Shown piece after piece: positions 50,801 through 58,888 of a stretch of 64,000 nucleotides of DNA. Within the stretch, counting starts at the first letter, position 1, and the number at the start of each line of letters is the position of its first letter. The translations under genes were made by a program, and so were the position numbers. The DNA comes from Cellulosimicrobium composti (lineage in GTDB: Bacteria > Actinomycetota > Actinomycetes > Actinomycetales > Cellulomonadaceae). The notes under the pieces were generated by a model. That model ran no database searches. It saw only the letters and a list, made by a program, of their open reading frames with translations, and was not told the DNA's origin. The stretch is from the NCBI RefSeq assembly GCF_009711085.1, contig NZ_WMKA01000003.1:1-64000 (forward strand), given 5' to 3'.

Positions 50801-51718
50801 GACGGGCCGGACGCCGACGGCGAGCGTCACCGGGGACGTGCCCTCGGCGCCGTCGACCGCCGTCGCGTCGAGCGCGACCGTCGTCGCGGGGCGCTCGTCG
50901 TCGAGAGCGAGGCCGTCGTCGGCCGCCACGAGGTACCGGGCCTCACCCGGGCCCACGAGCGTGAACGCGCCGTCGGGGACCTGGTCGGCGCCCTCGGCGG
51001 TCTCGAGCGCGACGTAGTCGAACACCGCGGTGTGCGCCGCGCCGTCCTGCGCGGCGAGCGCGTAGAGACCGACCTGCGTGGTCGGGAAGTCGACCGTGAC
51101 GGAGCCCGCCGGCTGCCACGCGGTGCCGTCCCAGTAGGACGTGGTGACGGTGTCGCCCGTGCGCTGCATGCGCAGCGTCTCGCCCGTCGACCCCGGGCGG
51201 TCGGTGAACGCGGCCGCGGAGAAGACGCCGCCGGTCTCGACGTCGTTCTCGATCGCGCGGCCCGAGGGCGACAGGTCGCCCACGAACGTCAGGCCGGAGC
51301 GGACGTAGTTGTCCATGTCCTGCCACGCGATGAGCCCCGCGCCCTGGTAGACGGAGGCGACGGGCGCCTCGAGCCGGGTGACGACGGTGAAGTCGCCGGC
51401 GGGCACGTCGAGCAGGACGACGTTCTTGGCGCTGTTCGCGTCCTGGTAGGTGTCGCCCGGCTGGGACGTGAGCCGCAGCGCCCCGCCGGAGACGGCGAGC
51501 GCCTCGGGGACGGGGTTGACGACGGTCCAGTCCGCGTCGAGCGCGGCGCCGTCGAACGTGTCGACCCGCGCGCCGTCGGGCAGGTCGGGCTCCGCGGCGG
51601 AGGCGGGCAGGGACGTCGCGAGCGCGACGGTGCCGACCATGCCGGCCACGAGCGCGAGCGCGACCGCACGTCGGCGGCGCGCCGTTCCGGGCCGTGGAGG
51701 GTGAAGGGACGTATCCAT
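47846..51718 (-). CDS. Secreted multi-domain GH51 alpha-L-arabinofuranosidase
   Basis: 1290 residues. Signal peptide (to ~42), a concanavalin-like DUF1349-type domain (about 50-240), a beta-trefoil-like region (about 248-372), then a GH51 (beta/alpha)8 domain interrupted near 420-570 by a CBM4/9-like insertion, C-terminal GH51 beta-domain with an inserted LamG-like stretch (about 890-1130), and the shared C-terminal domain (about 1196-1290). Catalytic residues: acid/base Glu741 in YIGLGNEENTKTF and nucleophile Glu827 in HVFLGEYASRGN. Most GH51 enzymes are intracellular; this one is clearly exported. ATG at 51718 has an AGAGGA site. Two LacI-type operators lie in its promoter. Confidence 0.9.
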   Translation of the reverse strand: MDTSLHPPRPGTARRRRAVALALVAGMVGTVALATSLPASAAEPDLPDGARVDTFDGAALDADWTVVNPVPEALAVSGGALRLTSQPGDTYQDANSAKNVVLLDVPAGDFTVVTRLEAPVASVYQGAGLIAWQDMDNYVRSGLTFVGDLSPSGRAIENDVETGGVFSAAAFTDRPGSTGETLRMQRTGDTVTTSYWDGTAWQPAGSVTVDFPTTQVGLYALAAQDGAAHTAVFDYVALETAEGADQVPDGAFTLVGPGEARYLVAADDGLALDDERPATTVALDATAVDGAEGTSPVTLAVGVRPVVVSGSSRLSLGAAGEEAAALRLTDAGGGKVWLRSAADPELYAGVRASDGALVLGPREAATKLRITPATSADHEITVDLAGERTEMSDELYGIFYEDINYAADGGLYAELVRNRSFEFNNQDNGSFTGLTAWSTANRGGATATTQVVNDAGRLNATNRSYLALTTTAAGAGVRNAGYNTGLFVEEGGSYDFSVWARSATAQTVTVRVEDAAGTTAYATGQVAVDGSNAWKKYDVTLTATGTTNAGRLALLSGAAGTLALDQVSLFPQDTWVGPVNGKSVLRKDLAEKIDALDPQFLRFPGGCVTNVGTFRSYEESGFTDRRRTYQWKETIGPVEERATNWNFWGYNQSYGIGYLEYFLFAEDLGATPLPVVSVGANGCGSTIPEMKDPAQIQRWVDDTVDLIEFANGDVTTEWGAVRAELGHPEPFGLKYIGLGNEENTKTFEANFPAFRDAIAAAYPDIQIISNSGPDDTGQRFDELWEFNREQDVDLVDEHYYNDPQWFLENDERYDSYDREGPHVFLGEYASRGNTFANALAEASFMTGLERNSDVVRLASYAPLLANESYVQWSPDAIWFDNDESWGSVNYYVQQLFSANAGDEVVPSTHSGPAPADATVDGGVFLSTWNTAAQYDNVRVTDNASGEVLFSDDFESGADRWEPQAGTWAAQDGAYVQSATNVTDARSIVAGAYAKDWSSYTLELDARKTSGAEGFLVGFAAGGPNDYYWWNLGGWNNTRQALQRASGGSANEVKAVENHSIEAGQPYHVKVVVEGSTIELYLDGELQMSYEQPSTKSLYQVVTRDDDTGDVVVKVVNPTATAARTQVHVEGSEGIASEATVTEMVGAPSDTNTKADPERVVPVERTLSGVGEEFSYEFPAHSITFVRLHAPDAAPELDLAVEASPRCLAGRAYVAVRATNGEDVPVSVTLATPFGQKAFADVAPGKNAYQSFAARATSAPAGTATVTGTAVVDGEQVTATLDVPYDALDCG

Positions 51719-51756
51719 GGGCTTCCTCTCTTCGTCGAGAGACACGCACCATTGCG

Positions 51757-51811
51757 TGTGAGCGTTAACAGGATCGTGACCGAGCCTAGTGTGAACGCTC
51801 ACATTCGACAA
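51757..51811 (-). promoter_or_regulatory. GH51 promoter with two LacI-type operators
   Basis: On the minus strand TTGTCG (51806-51811), 17 bases, TAGGCT (51783-51788). Operator TGTGAACGCTCACA (51790-51803), a near-perfect palindrome, fills the spacer; operator TGTGAGCGTTAACA (51757-51770) lies just past the transcription start. The -35 box is the same as at the double GH43 promoter. Clear design for repression. Confidence 0.8.
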
Positions 51812-51983
51812 GGGTCGTATCGTGACACTCCGTCGCCCGGGCACGCGCCCGGCCGACCCAGGGGTGCCGGCCCCCGTCCAGCTCCGGTGATCCCCGGGCG
51901 AGACGCCCGGGCAGACGGCCGCGGTGCCGGGCCTCACCCGCACGACGTCGCACGACGTCGCAGGGCGGCCCGGCACCGCCGGC

Positions 51984-53042
51984 TCACCTCCGCCTGACGA
52001 CCAGCACGCGCTGCAGGATCACGAAGACCAGGAGCAGCACGCCGATGACGATCTTGGTCCACCACGAGCTCAGCGTGCCCTCGAAGGTGATGATCGTCTG
52101 GATGAGACCGAGCACGAGCACGCCCAGCACGGACCCGAGCACGAAGCCCGTCCCGCCCGTGAGCAGCGTGCCGCCGATCACGACCGCCGCGATCGCGTCG
52201 AGCTCCATGCCCACGCCGGTGAGCGAGTAGCCGGACCGCGAGAACATCGCGAAGAGCAGGCCGCCGATGCCGGCGCACGTGCCGCTCACCACGTACACGA
52301 GCACCTTGGTCCGCGCGACGGGCAGGCCCATGAGCATCGCGGACTGCTCGCCGCCGCCGATCGCGTACACGGTGCGGCCGAACTGCGTGTAGTGCAGCAC
52401 GTAGAACGCGATCGCCACCACGACCAGGGCGATGATGACCGCCGTCGTGACGCGCCACCCGTCGCCGAACTGCTGGCTCCAGCTCGCGAGCGCGACGAAC
52501 GACTCGTCCGTGATGGGAATCGACTGGAGCGAGATGACGTAGCACAGGCCGCGCGCGAGGAACATCGCGGCGAGCGTCGCGATGAACGGCTGGATGTCGA
52601 ACACGTGCACCATGAGTCCGACCACGAGGCCGAGCACCGTCCCGATGAGCACCGAGACGAGGAGCACGACGGCCACGGGCCAGCCGCTCTGCAGCAGCGA
52701 GGCCGTCGTGATGCCGGACAGCGCGACCACGGCCCCGACCGACAGGTCGATGCCGCCCGTGAGGATGACGAAGGTCATGCCCACGGCGAGCACGATGAGA
52801 AACGAGTTGTTGATGAAGAGGTTCGAGACGACGCGGGCCGAGAGGAAGTTCTCGTACCGGCTGCCGCCCACGACGAGCATGAGGGCGAGCACCGCGAACG
52901 TCCCCACCACCGGCAGGTAGCGCCGGTCGAGACGGACACGGCTCGTGAGTCGCTCGGTCATGCGCGGGCCTCCGGAGGCGGCGGTGTCGGCGCCCCGGGG
53001 GTCGGGCGGCGAGGTGGGGGCGGGGGTCTGGACGGCGGACAT
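51984..53042 (-). CDS. ABC sugar permease, YjfF-like
   Basis: 352-residue inner-membrane permease of the RbsC/YjfF family, about nine to ten helices. The family block FILTGGIDLSVGAVVALSG and the C-terminal GGTLLTGGTGFVLGSVLGVLVLGLIQTIITF are clear. Closest in pattern to YjfF of the E. coli galactofuranose importer and its AraZ counterpart in the Shewanella arabinose system. A polar ~27-residue N-terminal extension precedes the usual start (an internal Met at residue 28 is an alternative). Its ATG overlaps the stop of the previous permease by one base (TGATG). Last gene of the importer operon. Confidence 0.9.
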   Translation of the reverse strand: MSAVQTPAPTSPPDPRGADTAASGGPRMTERLTSRVRLDRRYLPVVGTFAVLALMLVVGGSRYENFLSARVVSNLFINNSFLIVLAVGMTFVILTGGIDLSVGAVVALSGITTASLLQSGWPVAVVLLVSVLIGTVLGLVVGLMVHVFDIQPFIATLAAMFLARGLCYVISLQSIPITDESFVALASWSQQFGDGWRVTTAVIIALVVVAIAFYVLHYTQFGRTVYAIGGGEQSAMLMGLPVARTKVLVYVVSGTCAGIGGLLFAMFSRSGYSLTGVGMELDAIAAVVIGGTLLTGGTGFVLGSVLGVLVLGLIQTIITFEGTLSSWWTKIVIGVLLLVFVILQRVLVVRRR

Positions 53043-54100
53043 CAGGCGCTCACCTCCGCGGCCGCGGCGGCCGTCGGGGCCGCGCGGCGTCGTCGGGCGG
53101 CGACGAGGTCGCGCACCTTCGGCGACTGCGCGAGGCAGACCGCGATGACGACGATCGCCTTGAACAGGGGGGTGACCGACGGCGAGATGCCGAGCATCGT
53201 CACCGTGAGCGTGAGCGTCTGGATGATGAGGACGCCGACGAGCGTGCCCGAGAGCGAGAACTTGCCGCCCGCGAGCGACGTGCCGCCGATGACGACGGCG
53301 AGGATCGCGTCGAGCTCGATGAACAGTCCGGCGTTGTTCGCGTCGGCCGCCATGGTGCTCGACGAGATCATGAGGCCGGCGAGGCCCGCGAAGAGCGCGC
53401 ACACCGCGTACACGGTCCAGATGATGCTGCGCGCCTTGACGCCCGCGAGGCGGCTCGCCTCGGGGTTGATGCCGACGGACTCGATGAGCATGCCGAGCGC
53501 GGTGCGGCGCGTGAGCAGCGCGACCGCGGCGAACACCAGGCCCGCGAGTACGACCGCGACGGGGACCCCGAACCAGAACCCGGAGCCGATCGCCTTGTAC
53601 GGCGCGCTGTTGACCGTCGTGATCTGACCGCCCGTGATGAGCATCGCGACGCCGCGGCCGGCGGTCATGAGCACGAGCGTCGCGATGATGGGCTGGATCC
53701 CGAGGACCGAGACCAGGAAGCCGTTCCACACGCCGAGGACGAAGGACAGCGCGAGCGCGATCCCGACGGCGACCAGGACCGTCGTCAGGCTGTCCGGCGA
53801 GGGCGACGACGCGATGAAGCTCAGCGCGACCGCGCCCGAGATCGCGACGACCGCGCCGACGGAGAGGTCGATGCCGCGCGTCGCGATGACGAGCGTCATG
53901 CCGAGCGCCACGAGGAGCAGGGGTGCGCCGTTCTTCAGCAGGTTGACGAGCGAGCCGAACAGGTGACCGTCCTGCAGCCGGATCGACAGGAAGCTCGGCC
54001 GGTTGATCGTGTTGACCGCCAGCAGCACGACCAGCGCGACGATCGGCCAGAAGAGCCGGTGCTGGGTGGCGCGCTGCCAGGCGGGTGCCGTGGTGCTCAT
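53042..54100 (-). CDS. ABC sugar permease, YtfT-like
   Basis: 352-residue permease, partner of the YjfF-like protein in a heterodimeric channel. About ten helices; typical blocks are GAPLLLVALGMTLVIATRGIDLSVGAVVAISG and AVVIGGTSLAGGKFSLSGTLVGVLIIQTLT. Hydrophobic N-terminal start RLFWPIVALVVLLAVNTI matches YtfT. ATG overlaps the ATPase stop by four bases (ATGA). An Ala-rich tail ends the protein. With the ATPase, YjfF-like and periplasmic-type binding protein it forms a complete monosaccharide importer. Confidence 0.9.
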   Translation of the reverse strand: MSTTAPAWQRATQHRLFWPIVALVVLLAVNTINRPSFLSIRLQDGHLFGSLVNLLKNGAPLLLVALGMTLVIATRGIDLSVGAVVAISGAVALSFIASSPSPDSLTTVLVAVGIALALSFVLGVWNGFLVSVLGIQPIIATLVLMTAGRGVAMLITGGQITTVNSAPYKAIGSGFWFGVPVAVVLAGLVFAAVALLTRRTALGMLIESVGINPEASRLAGVKARSIIWTVYAVCALFAGLAGLMISSSTMAADANNAGLFIELDAILAVVIGGTSLAGGKFSLSGTLVGVLIIQTLTLTVTMLGISPSVTPLFKAIVVIAVCLAQSPKVRDLVAARRRRAAPTAAAAAEVSA

Positions 54101-55635
54101 GACTCCTGCCCTCCGCTCGCGATGAGCTCGACGACGTCCTCGACCGTGACGTCCTCGTCGTTGGTGATCTCCGCGACCTTGACGCGGTCGCGCATGACGG
54201 CGATGCGGTGGCTGAGCCGGAGGACCTCCTCCAGCTCGGCCGAGATGAACACGACCGACATCCCCTCGCCCGCGAGCTCGGCCACGAGCTTCTGGATCTC
54301 GGCCTTGGCCCCGACGTCGATGCCGCGCGTCGGCTCGTCGAGGATCAGCAGCCGGGGGGCCGTCGCGAGCCAGCGCGCGAGGAGCACCTTCTGCTGGTTG
54401 CCGCCCGAGAGGTTCTTGATGAGCGCGTCCGGGTTGGCGGGACGGATCGCGAGCGCGTCGATGTACTTCGCGACGATCTCGTCCACCTGCTTGCGCGGCA
54501 GCCGGCGGGCCCAGCCGCGCTCGGCCTGGAGGCCGAGGACGATGTTCTCGCGGATCGTCAGGTCGCCGACGATGCCCTCGGCCTTGCGGTGCTCGGAGGA
54601 GAACGCGATCTTGCGCTGCATCGCGCTGCGCGGGGTGCGCAGGCGCGCGAGCGCGCCGCCGACGCGCACCTGGCCGCTGTCCGCACGGTCCGCGCCCGCG
54701 AGCAGGCGTGCGAGCTCGGTGCGGCCCGAGCCGAGGAGGCCGGCGAGGCCGACGACCTCGCCCGGGTACACGTCGAGGTCGAACGGCTGCACGGAGCCCT
54801 TGCGGCCGACGCCGAGCGCCTGGACGAACGGCGTCGCCTCGCGGTCGGCCACCGAGCGCTTGGGTGCCTCCTCGAGCTCCTCGAGCACCTCGAGCGAGGT
54901 GCCGATCATCTTGGAGACGAGCTCGAGGCGCGGGAGCTCGGCCGTGACGTACTCGCCGACGAGCTTCCCGTTGCGCAGGACCGTCATGCGGTCGGAGATC
55001 TCGTACACCTGCTCGAGGAAGTGCGAGACGAAGAGGATCGCGACGCCCTCGTCGCGCAGGCGGCGCACGACGGCGAAGAGCTGGGCGACCTCGTCCGCGT
55101 CGAGGCTGGACGTCGGCTCGTCGAGGATGAGGACCTTGCACTCGACGACGAGCGCGCGGCAGATCGCGACGAGCTGCTGCACGGCGAGCGAGTGGGAGGC
55201 GAGCGACGACGCCGGGTCGAGGTCGAGGTTGAGGCGGGCGAGCATCTCGCCCGCGCGGCGACGCGTCGCACGCCAGTCGATCGCGCCGAGGCGGCGCGGC
55301 TCGTGGCCGAGCATGATGTTCTCGGCGACCGAGAGGTTCTCGCAGAGGTTGACCTCCTGGTACACCGGCGAGACACCGGCGGCCTGGGCCTCGCCCGGGC
55401 CCGAGAACGTGTGCTCGGCGCCGTCGACGACGATGCGACCGGAGTCGATCGAGTAGACGCCGGTGAGCGCCTTGATGAGCGTCGACTTGCCGGCGCCGTT
55501 CTCGCCCATGAGGGCGTGGACCTCTCCGGGCCGGAGCGTGAGGTCGACTCCGTCGAGCGCCTTGACGCCCGGGAACTCGATCGAGATCCCGGTCATCTCG
55601 ACGACGGGTCGACCGTCGGGGACGGCGGTAGTCAT
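54097..55635 (-). CDS. ABC sugar importer ATPase with two ABC domains, YtfR-like
   Basis: 512-residue fused double ATPase. First domain: Walker A GENGAGKST (about residue 45), signature-like LAVQQLVAICRAL, Walker B KVLILDEPTSSLD. Second domain: degenerate Walker A GLLGSGRTELARLLAG, proper signature LSGGNQQKVLLARWL, Walker B RLLILDEPTRGIDVG. This pattern is that of the CUT2 sugar ATPases (RbsA, MglA, YtfR). Drives uptake with the two permeases downstream, coupled by ATGA. A 221-base gap with a strong hairpin separates it from the binding-protein gene. Confidence 0.94.
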   Translation of the reverse strand: MTTAVPDGRPVVEMTGISIEFPGVKALDGVDLTLRPGEVHALMGENGAGKSTLIKALTGVYSIDSGRIVVDGAEHTFSGPGEAQAAGVSPVYQEVNLCENLSVAENIMLGHEPRRLGAIDWRATRRRAGEMLARLNLDLDPASSLASHSLAVQQLVAICRALVVECKVLILDEPTSSLDADEVAQLFAVVRRLRDEGVAILFVSHFLEQVYEISDRMTVLRNGKLVGEYVTAELPRLELVSKMIGTSLEVLEELEEAPKRSVADREATPFVQALGVGRKGSVQPFDLDVYPGEVVGLAGLLGSGRTELARLLAGADRADSGQVRVGGALARLRTPRSAMQRKIAFSSEHRKAEGIVGDLTIRENIVLGLQAERGWARRLPRKQVDEIVAKYIDALAIRPANPDALIKNLSGGNQQKVLLARWLATAPRLLILDEPTRGIDVGAKAEIQKLVAELAGEGMSVVFISAELEEVLRLSHRIAVMRDRVKVAEITNDEDVTVEDVVELIASGGQES

Positions 55636-55815
55636 GGGTGACCTTCCGTGCAGCGGTGGCGACGGGGCTGCCGGGCCCCGGGGCGCCTCAGGACGCCGGC
55701 GACGTCGGCATGCCGGCGGTGGTGCGTCGGCCGCGCGCCGGGGAGACGTGCTCTCCCGGCGCGCGACCCGTCCGTGGTGGCGGGGCCGGTCGGCGTCGAC
55801 CGGCCCCGCCGGGCG

Positions 55816-55847
55816 GGCGTCCTCTCGGATCGCTCCGAGAGGACGCC
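55816..55847 (-). terminator. Intercistronic hairpin after the sugar-binding protein gene
   Basis: Perfect 14-bp stem (55816-55829 with 55834-55847) and TCGC loop, nine bases past the stop codon and before the ATPase gene. In sugar ABC operons such a stem-loop usually lets the binding protein be made in excess, by partial termination or by protecting the upstream mRNA. Confidence 0.75.
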
Positions 55848-55856
55848 GAGCGCCGG

Positions 55857-56873
55857 TCAGTACTCGCGCGTCGGGAGCGCCTCGACGGCCTGCTCCTGGG
55901 TGAAGGACTGGTCCTCCACGACGATGCGCTTCTCGACCTCCTCGCCCGCGACGACCTTCTTGATGATCTCCGCCAGGTCCGGGCCGAGGAGCGGGTTGCA
56001 CTCGACGATGAAGTTGATCTTGCCGTCGGCGAGCGCCTGCATGCCGTCCTTGACCGCGTCGACGGTGACGATCTTGATGTCCTCGCCCGGGACGAGACCG
56101 GCGGCCTCGATGGCCTCGATGGCGCCGAGGCCCATGTCATCGTTGTGCGCGTAGACGAGGTCGATGTCGTCGTGCGCCTGGAGGAAGCCCTCCATGACCG
56201 TCTTGCCCTCGGCGCGCGTGAAGTTGCCGGTCTGCGAGTCGATGATCGTCACGTTGGGGTTGTCCTTCGTGGCGTTCTCGAAGCCGGTCTTGCGGTCGAT
56301 CGCCGGCGCGGCACCCGTGGTGCCCTGGAGCTCGACGACGTTGATCGGCTCGGTCGCGACGTTCTCGGAGACCCACTCGCCGGCCATCTCGCCCTCGAGG
56401 ACGAAGTCGGAGCCGATGAACGACGCGTAGAGGGTCTCGTCCTCGGAGTCCACGGCGCGGTCGGTGAGGATCACCGGGATGCCGGCCTGCTTGGCCTCCT
56501 CGAGCACCGCGTCCCAGCCGGACTCGACGACCGGGGAGAACGCGATGACGTCCACGCCCTGCGCGATGTAGGAGCGGATCGCCTGGATCTGGTTCTCCTG
56601 CTTCTGCTGCGCGTCGGAGAACTTGAGGTCGAAGCCGTTCTCGGCCGTGAGCGTGTCCTGGATGGACTTGGTGTTCGCCGCGCGCCAGCCGGACTCGGCG
56701 CCCACCTGCGAGAAGCCGACGACGATCGTGTCGCCGCTGCCGCCGTCGCCGCCCGCGTCGTTGCTGCTGCCGTCCGTGCTGCCGCCCCCGCTGCTGCACG
56801 CCGCGAGCGCGAGGACCGCCACGCCGGCGAGGACACCCGTCAGACGCGTGCGCGCCTTGGTCGTGCTGAACAT
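55857..56873 (-). CDS. Sugar-binding lipoprotein of the CUT2 importer, YtfQ/AraU-like
   Basis: 338-residue extracytoplasmic binding protein anchored by a lipid. Signal peptide ends VLALAACSSGGG (lipobox), then a Gly/Ser linker and a periplasmic-binding-protein type 1 fold: IVVGFSQVGAESGWRAANTKSIQDT, QIQAIRSYIAQGVDVIAFSPVVESGWD, VILTDRAVDSED, NFTRAEGKTVMEGFLQ, DLVYAHNDDMGLGAIEAIEAAG. The YtfQ-like GAESGWRAANT start fits furanose-form sugars (galactofuranose or arabinofuranose); the arabinan setting favours L-arabinose. Strong AAGGAGGA site before the ATG. First gene of the importer operon. Confidence 0.92.
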   Translation of the reverse strand: MFSTTKARTRLTGVLAGVAVLALAACSSGGGSTDGSSNDAGGDGGSGDTIVVGFSQVGAESGWRAANTKSIQDTLTAENGFDLKFSDAQQKQENQIQAIRSYIAQGVDVIAFSPVVESGWDAVLEEAKQAGIPVILTDRAVDSEDETLYASFIGSDFVLEGEMAGEWVSENVATEPINVVELQGTTGAAPAIDRKTGFENATKDNPNVTIIDSQTGNFTRAEGKTVMEGFLQAHDDIDLVYAHNDDMGLGAIEAIEAAGLVPGEDIKIVTVDAVKDGMQALADGKINFIVECNPLLGPDLAEIIKKVVAGEEVEKRIVVEDQSFTQEQAVEALPTREY

Positions 56874-57255
56874 GCTCTCCTCCTTGAGATGCGACCTCGG
56901 CGCCGTGCCGAGGGTCGTCGGGTCGTACCAGCCCGCCATCGGACTGTTGACTCTTGTTGATACATGTTTGCTTGTGTCAATGTCTAGCGGTGTCAGGGCC
57001 TCCCCCGCAAGCCCCGACCCGGCATTCCGCATAACCGTTCGGTAACCGTTGCGGCCGCCGTCCGGCACAGCGGTGTGCCGTGAGCGCGGAGGCCCCGTCG
57101 GACCCGGGCCCCGCGCCGTCCGTGTGTGATCGTTCACACCCTCCCGAGGCACGATGTTAGCGCTCACACGATCGGAGGGGAAGCCGTCCCTCGTCACGGT
57201 TCGGTCACGACCCCGCGGGGCCCGGACCGGACGGACGGACGGCCTCCCCCGGACC
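56874..57255 (-). promoter_or_regulatory. Regulatory region of the sugar importer operon
   Basis: 382 bp without a gene. Two LacI-type operators lie at 57125-57138 (TGTGATCGTTCACA) and 57155-57168 (TGTTAGCGCTCACA). The second overlaps a minus-strand TAACAT (57154-57159) with TTCCCC 17 bases upstream, a candidate promoter with a ~275-base leader. Nearer the gene, an A+T-rich island (56946-56986) contains a perfect TTGACA on the minus strand (56975-56980) whose -10 partner is unclear. So the operon may have two promoters, only the distal one directly under these operators. Confidence 0.6.
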
Positions 57256-58764
57256 TCAGAGGCCCTGTGCGAGGCGGTAGTACACCTGGTTCCACCGCAC
57301 CTGGTCGCGGAAGCCGCGGCGCGTGGTGCTCTCGTCGATGACGAGCAGCTCGGTGCGCGCGATGTCCGCGAACACCTCGAACGCGTCGATCCCGGCCGCC
57401 GTCGAGAGCACCGTGTGGTGCGCGCCGCCGGCCGTGAGCCACGCCTCGGCGGACGTCGGGAAGTCGGGGCGGGGCTCCCACACCGCGCGCGCGACGGGCA
57501 GGTGCGGCAGCGGGGCGGACGGCGCCACGACGTCGACCACGTTCGCCGTGAGGCGGAACCGGTCGCGCATGTCCGCGAGCGACACGACGACGCCGACGCC
57601 CGGGTCCGCGTCGAACACCATGCGGACCGGGTCCTCCTTGCCGCCGATGCCGAGCGGGTGGATCTCGACCCGGGGCGTCGAGGTCGTCAGCGACGGGCAG
57701 ACCTCGAGCATGTGCGCCCCGAGGATCTTCTCGCTCCCCGGCGTGAGGTCGTACGTGTAGTCCTCCATGAGGGACGCGCCGCCGGGCAGGCCCGCGCCCA
57801 TGACCTTCGCCGCGCGCACGAGGACGGCCGTCTTCCAGTCCCCCTCGGCGCCGAACCCGTAGCCCTTGGCCATGAGGCGCTGCACCGCGAGGCCCGGCAG
57901 CTGGCGCAGGTCGCCCAGGTCCTCGAAGTTCGTCGTGAACGCCTTGGCGCCCACCGACGCGAGGAACGTCTCGAGCGCGATCTCCTGGCGTGCGGCGTAG
58001 CGCAGCGACGCGTGCCGCTCCCCGTCCTTGCGCAGCTCCGGGGCCACGTCGTAGAGGTCCTCGTACTCCGCGACGAGCGCGTCGACGTCGGCCTCGGACA
58101 CCTCGTCCACGGCCCGCACGAGGTCGTTCACGCCCCACGTGTTCACGCTCACACCGAAGCGCAGCTCCGCCTCGGTCTTGTCGCCCTCCGTCACCGCGAC
58201 GTTGCGCATGTTGTCGCCGAAGCGGACGAGGCGCAGCTCGTGCGTCGCGGCCCAGCCCGCGGCGCCACGCACCCACGACCCGACGCGCGCCGTGACCGCC
58301 GGGTTCGTCACGTGCCCGACGACGGTCGTGCGCGCGACCCCGAGGCGCGTCGCGACGTACGCGTACTCCCGGTCGCCGTGCGCCGCCTGGTTGAGGTTCA
58401 TGAAGTCGAAGTCGATCGTGTCCCACGGCAGCTCGACGTTCGCCTGCGTGTGCAGGTGCAGGAGCGGCTTGCGGAGCTGGTCGAGGCCCGCGATCCACAT
58501 CTTCGCGGGGCTGAACGTGTGCATCCACGTCACGACGCCCAGCACGCGGTCGTCCGCGTTGGCGTCGAGCATCGCGCGCCGGATCGCGTCGGCGTCCTTG
58601 AGCACGGGCTTCCAGACCACGGTCGCCGGGACGTCCGGCGACGCGTCGAGGAGGCGCGCGACCTCCTGCGACTGCTCGGCGACCTGCCGCAGCGTCTCCT
58701 CTCCGTACAGGTCCTGGCTGCCGGTGAGGAACCAGATCTCGCGGTCCGCGTAGGGCTTGCTCAT
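57256..58764 (-). CDS. araA: AraA, L-arabinose isomerase
   Basis: Converts L-arabinose to L-ribulose in the cytosol. The 502-residue product has the full-length AraA pattern: [20 protein letters not shown] at the N terminus, [62 protein letters not shown] with catalytic Glu, and [29 protein letters not shown] with the metal-binding region, ending [13 protein letters not shown]. It is the third gene of araB-araD-araA; the 124-base gap after araD carries GC-rich inverted repeats but no clear promoter. Confidence 0.97.
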   Translation of the reverse strand: MSKPYADREIWFLTGSQDLYGEETLRQVAEQSQEVARLLDASPDVPATVVWKPVLKDADAIRRAMLDANADDRVLGVVTWMHTFSPAKMWIAGLDQLRKPLLHLHTQANVELPWDTIDFDFMNLNQAAHGDREYAYVATRLGVARTTVVGHVTNPAVTARVGSWVRGAAGWAATHELRLVRFGDNMRNVAVTEGDKTEAELRFGVSVNTWGVNDLVRAVDEVSEADVDALVAEYEDLYDVAPELRKDGERHASLRYAARQEIALETFLASVGAKAFTTNFEDLGDLRQLPGLAVQRLMAKGYGFGAEGDWKTAVLVRAAKVMGAGLPGGASLMEDYTYDLTPGSEKILGAHMLEVCPSLTTSTPRVEIHPLGIGGKEDPVRMVFDADPGVGVVVSLADMRDRFRLTANVVDVVAPSAPLPHLPVARAVWEPRPDFPTSAEAWLTAGGAHHTVLSTAAGIDAFEVFADIARTELLVIDESTTRRGFRDQVRWNQVYYRLAQGL

Positions 58765-58888
58765 GTCAGGTCCATCTCTCGTGTCGTGGGCGGGGTCCGC
58801 ACCGCTGCGGGCCCGTCCGGGCTGGTCGTGCTGCGGTCGTGCCGTGCGCGTCGGTCCCGGTCGGCCGGCGGGCCGGACCCGGCCGGGG

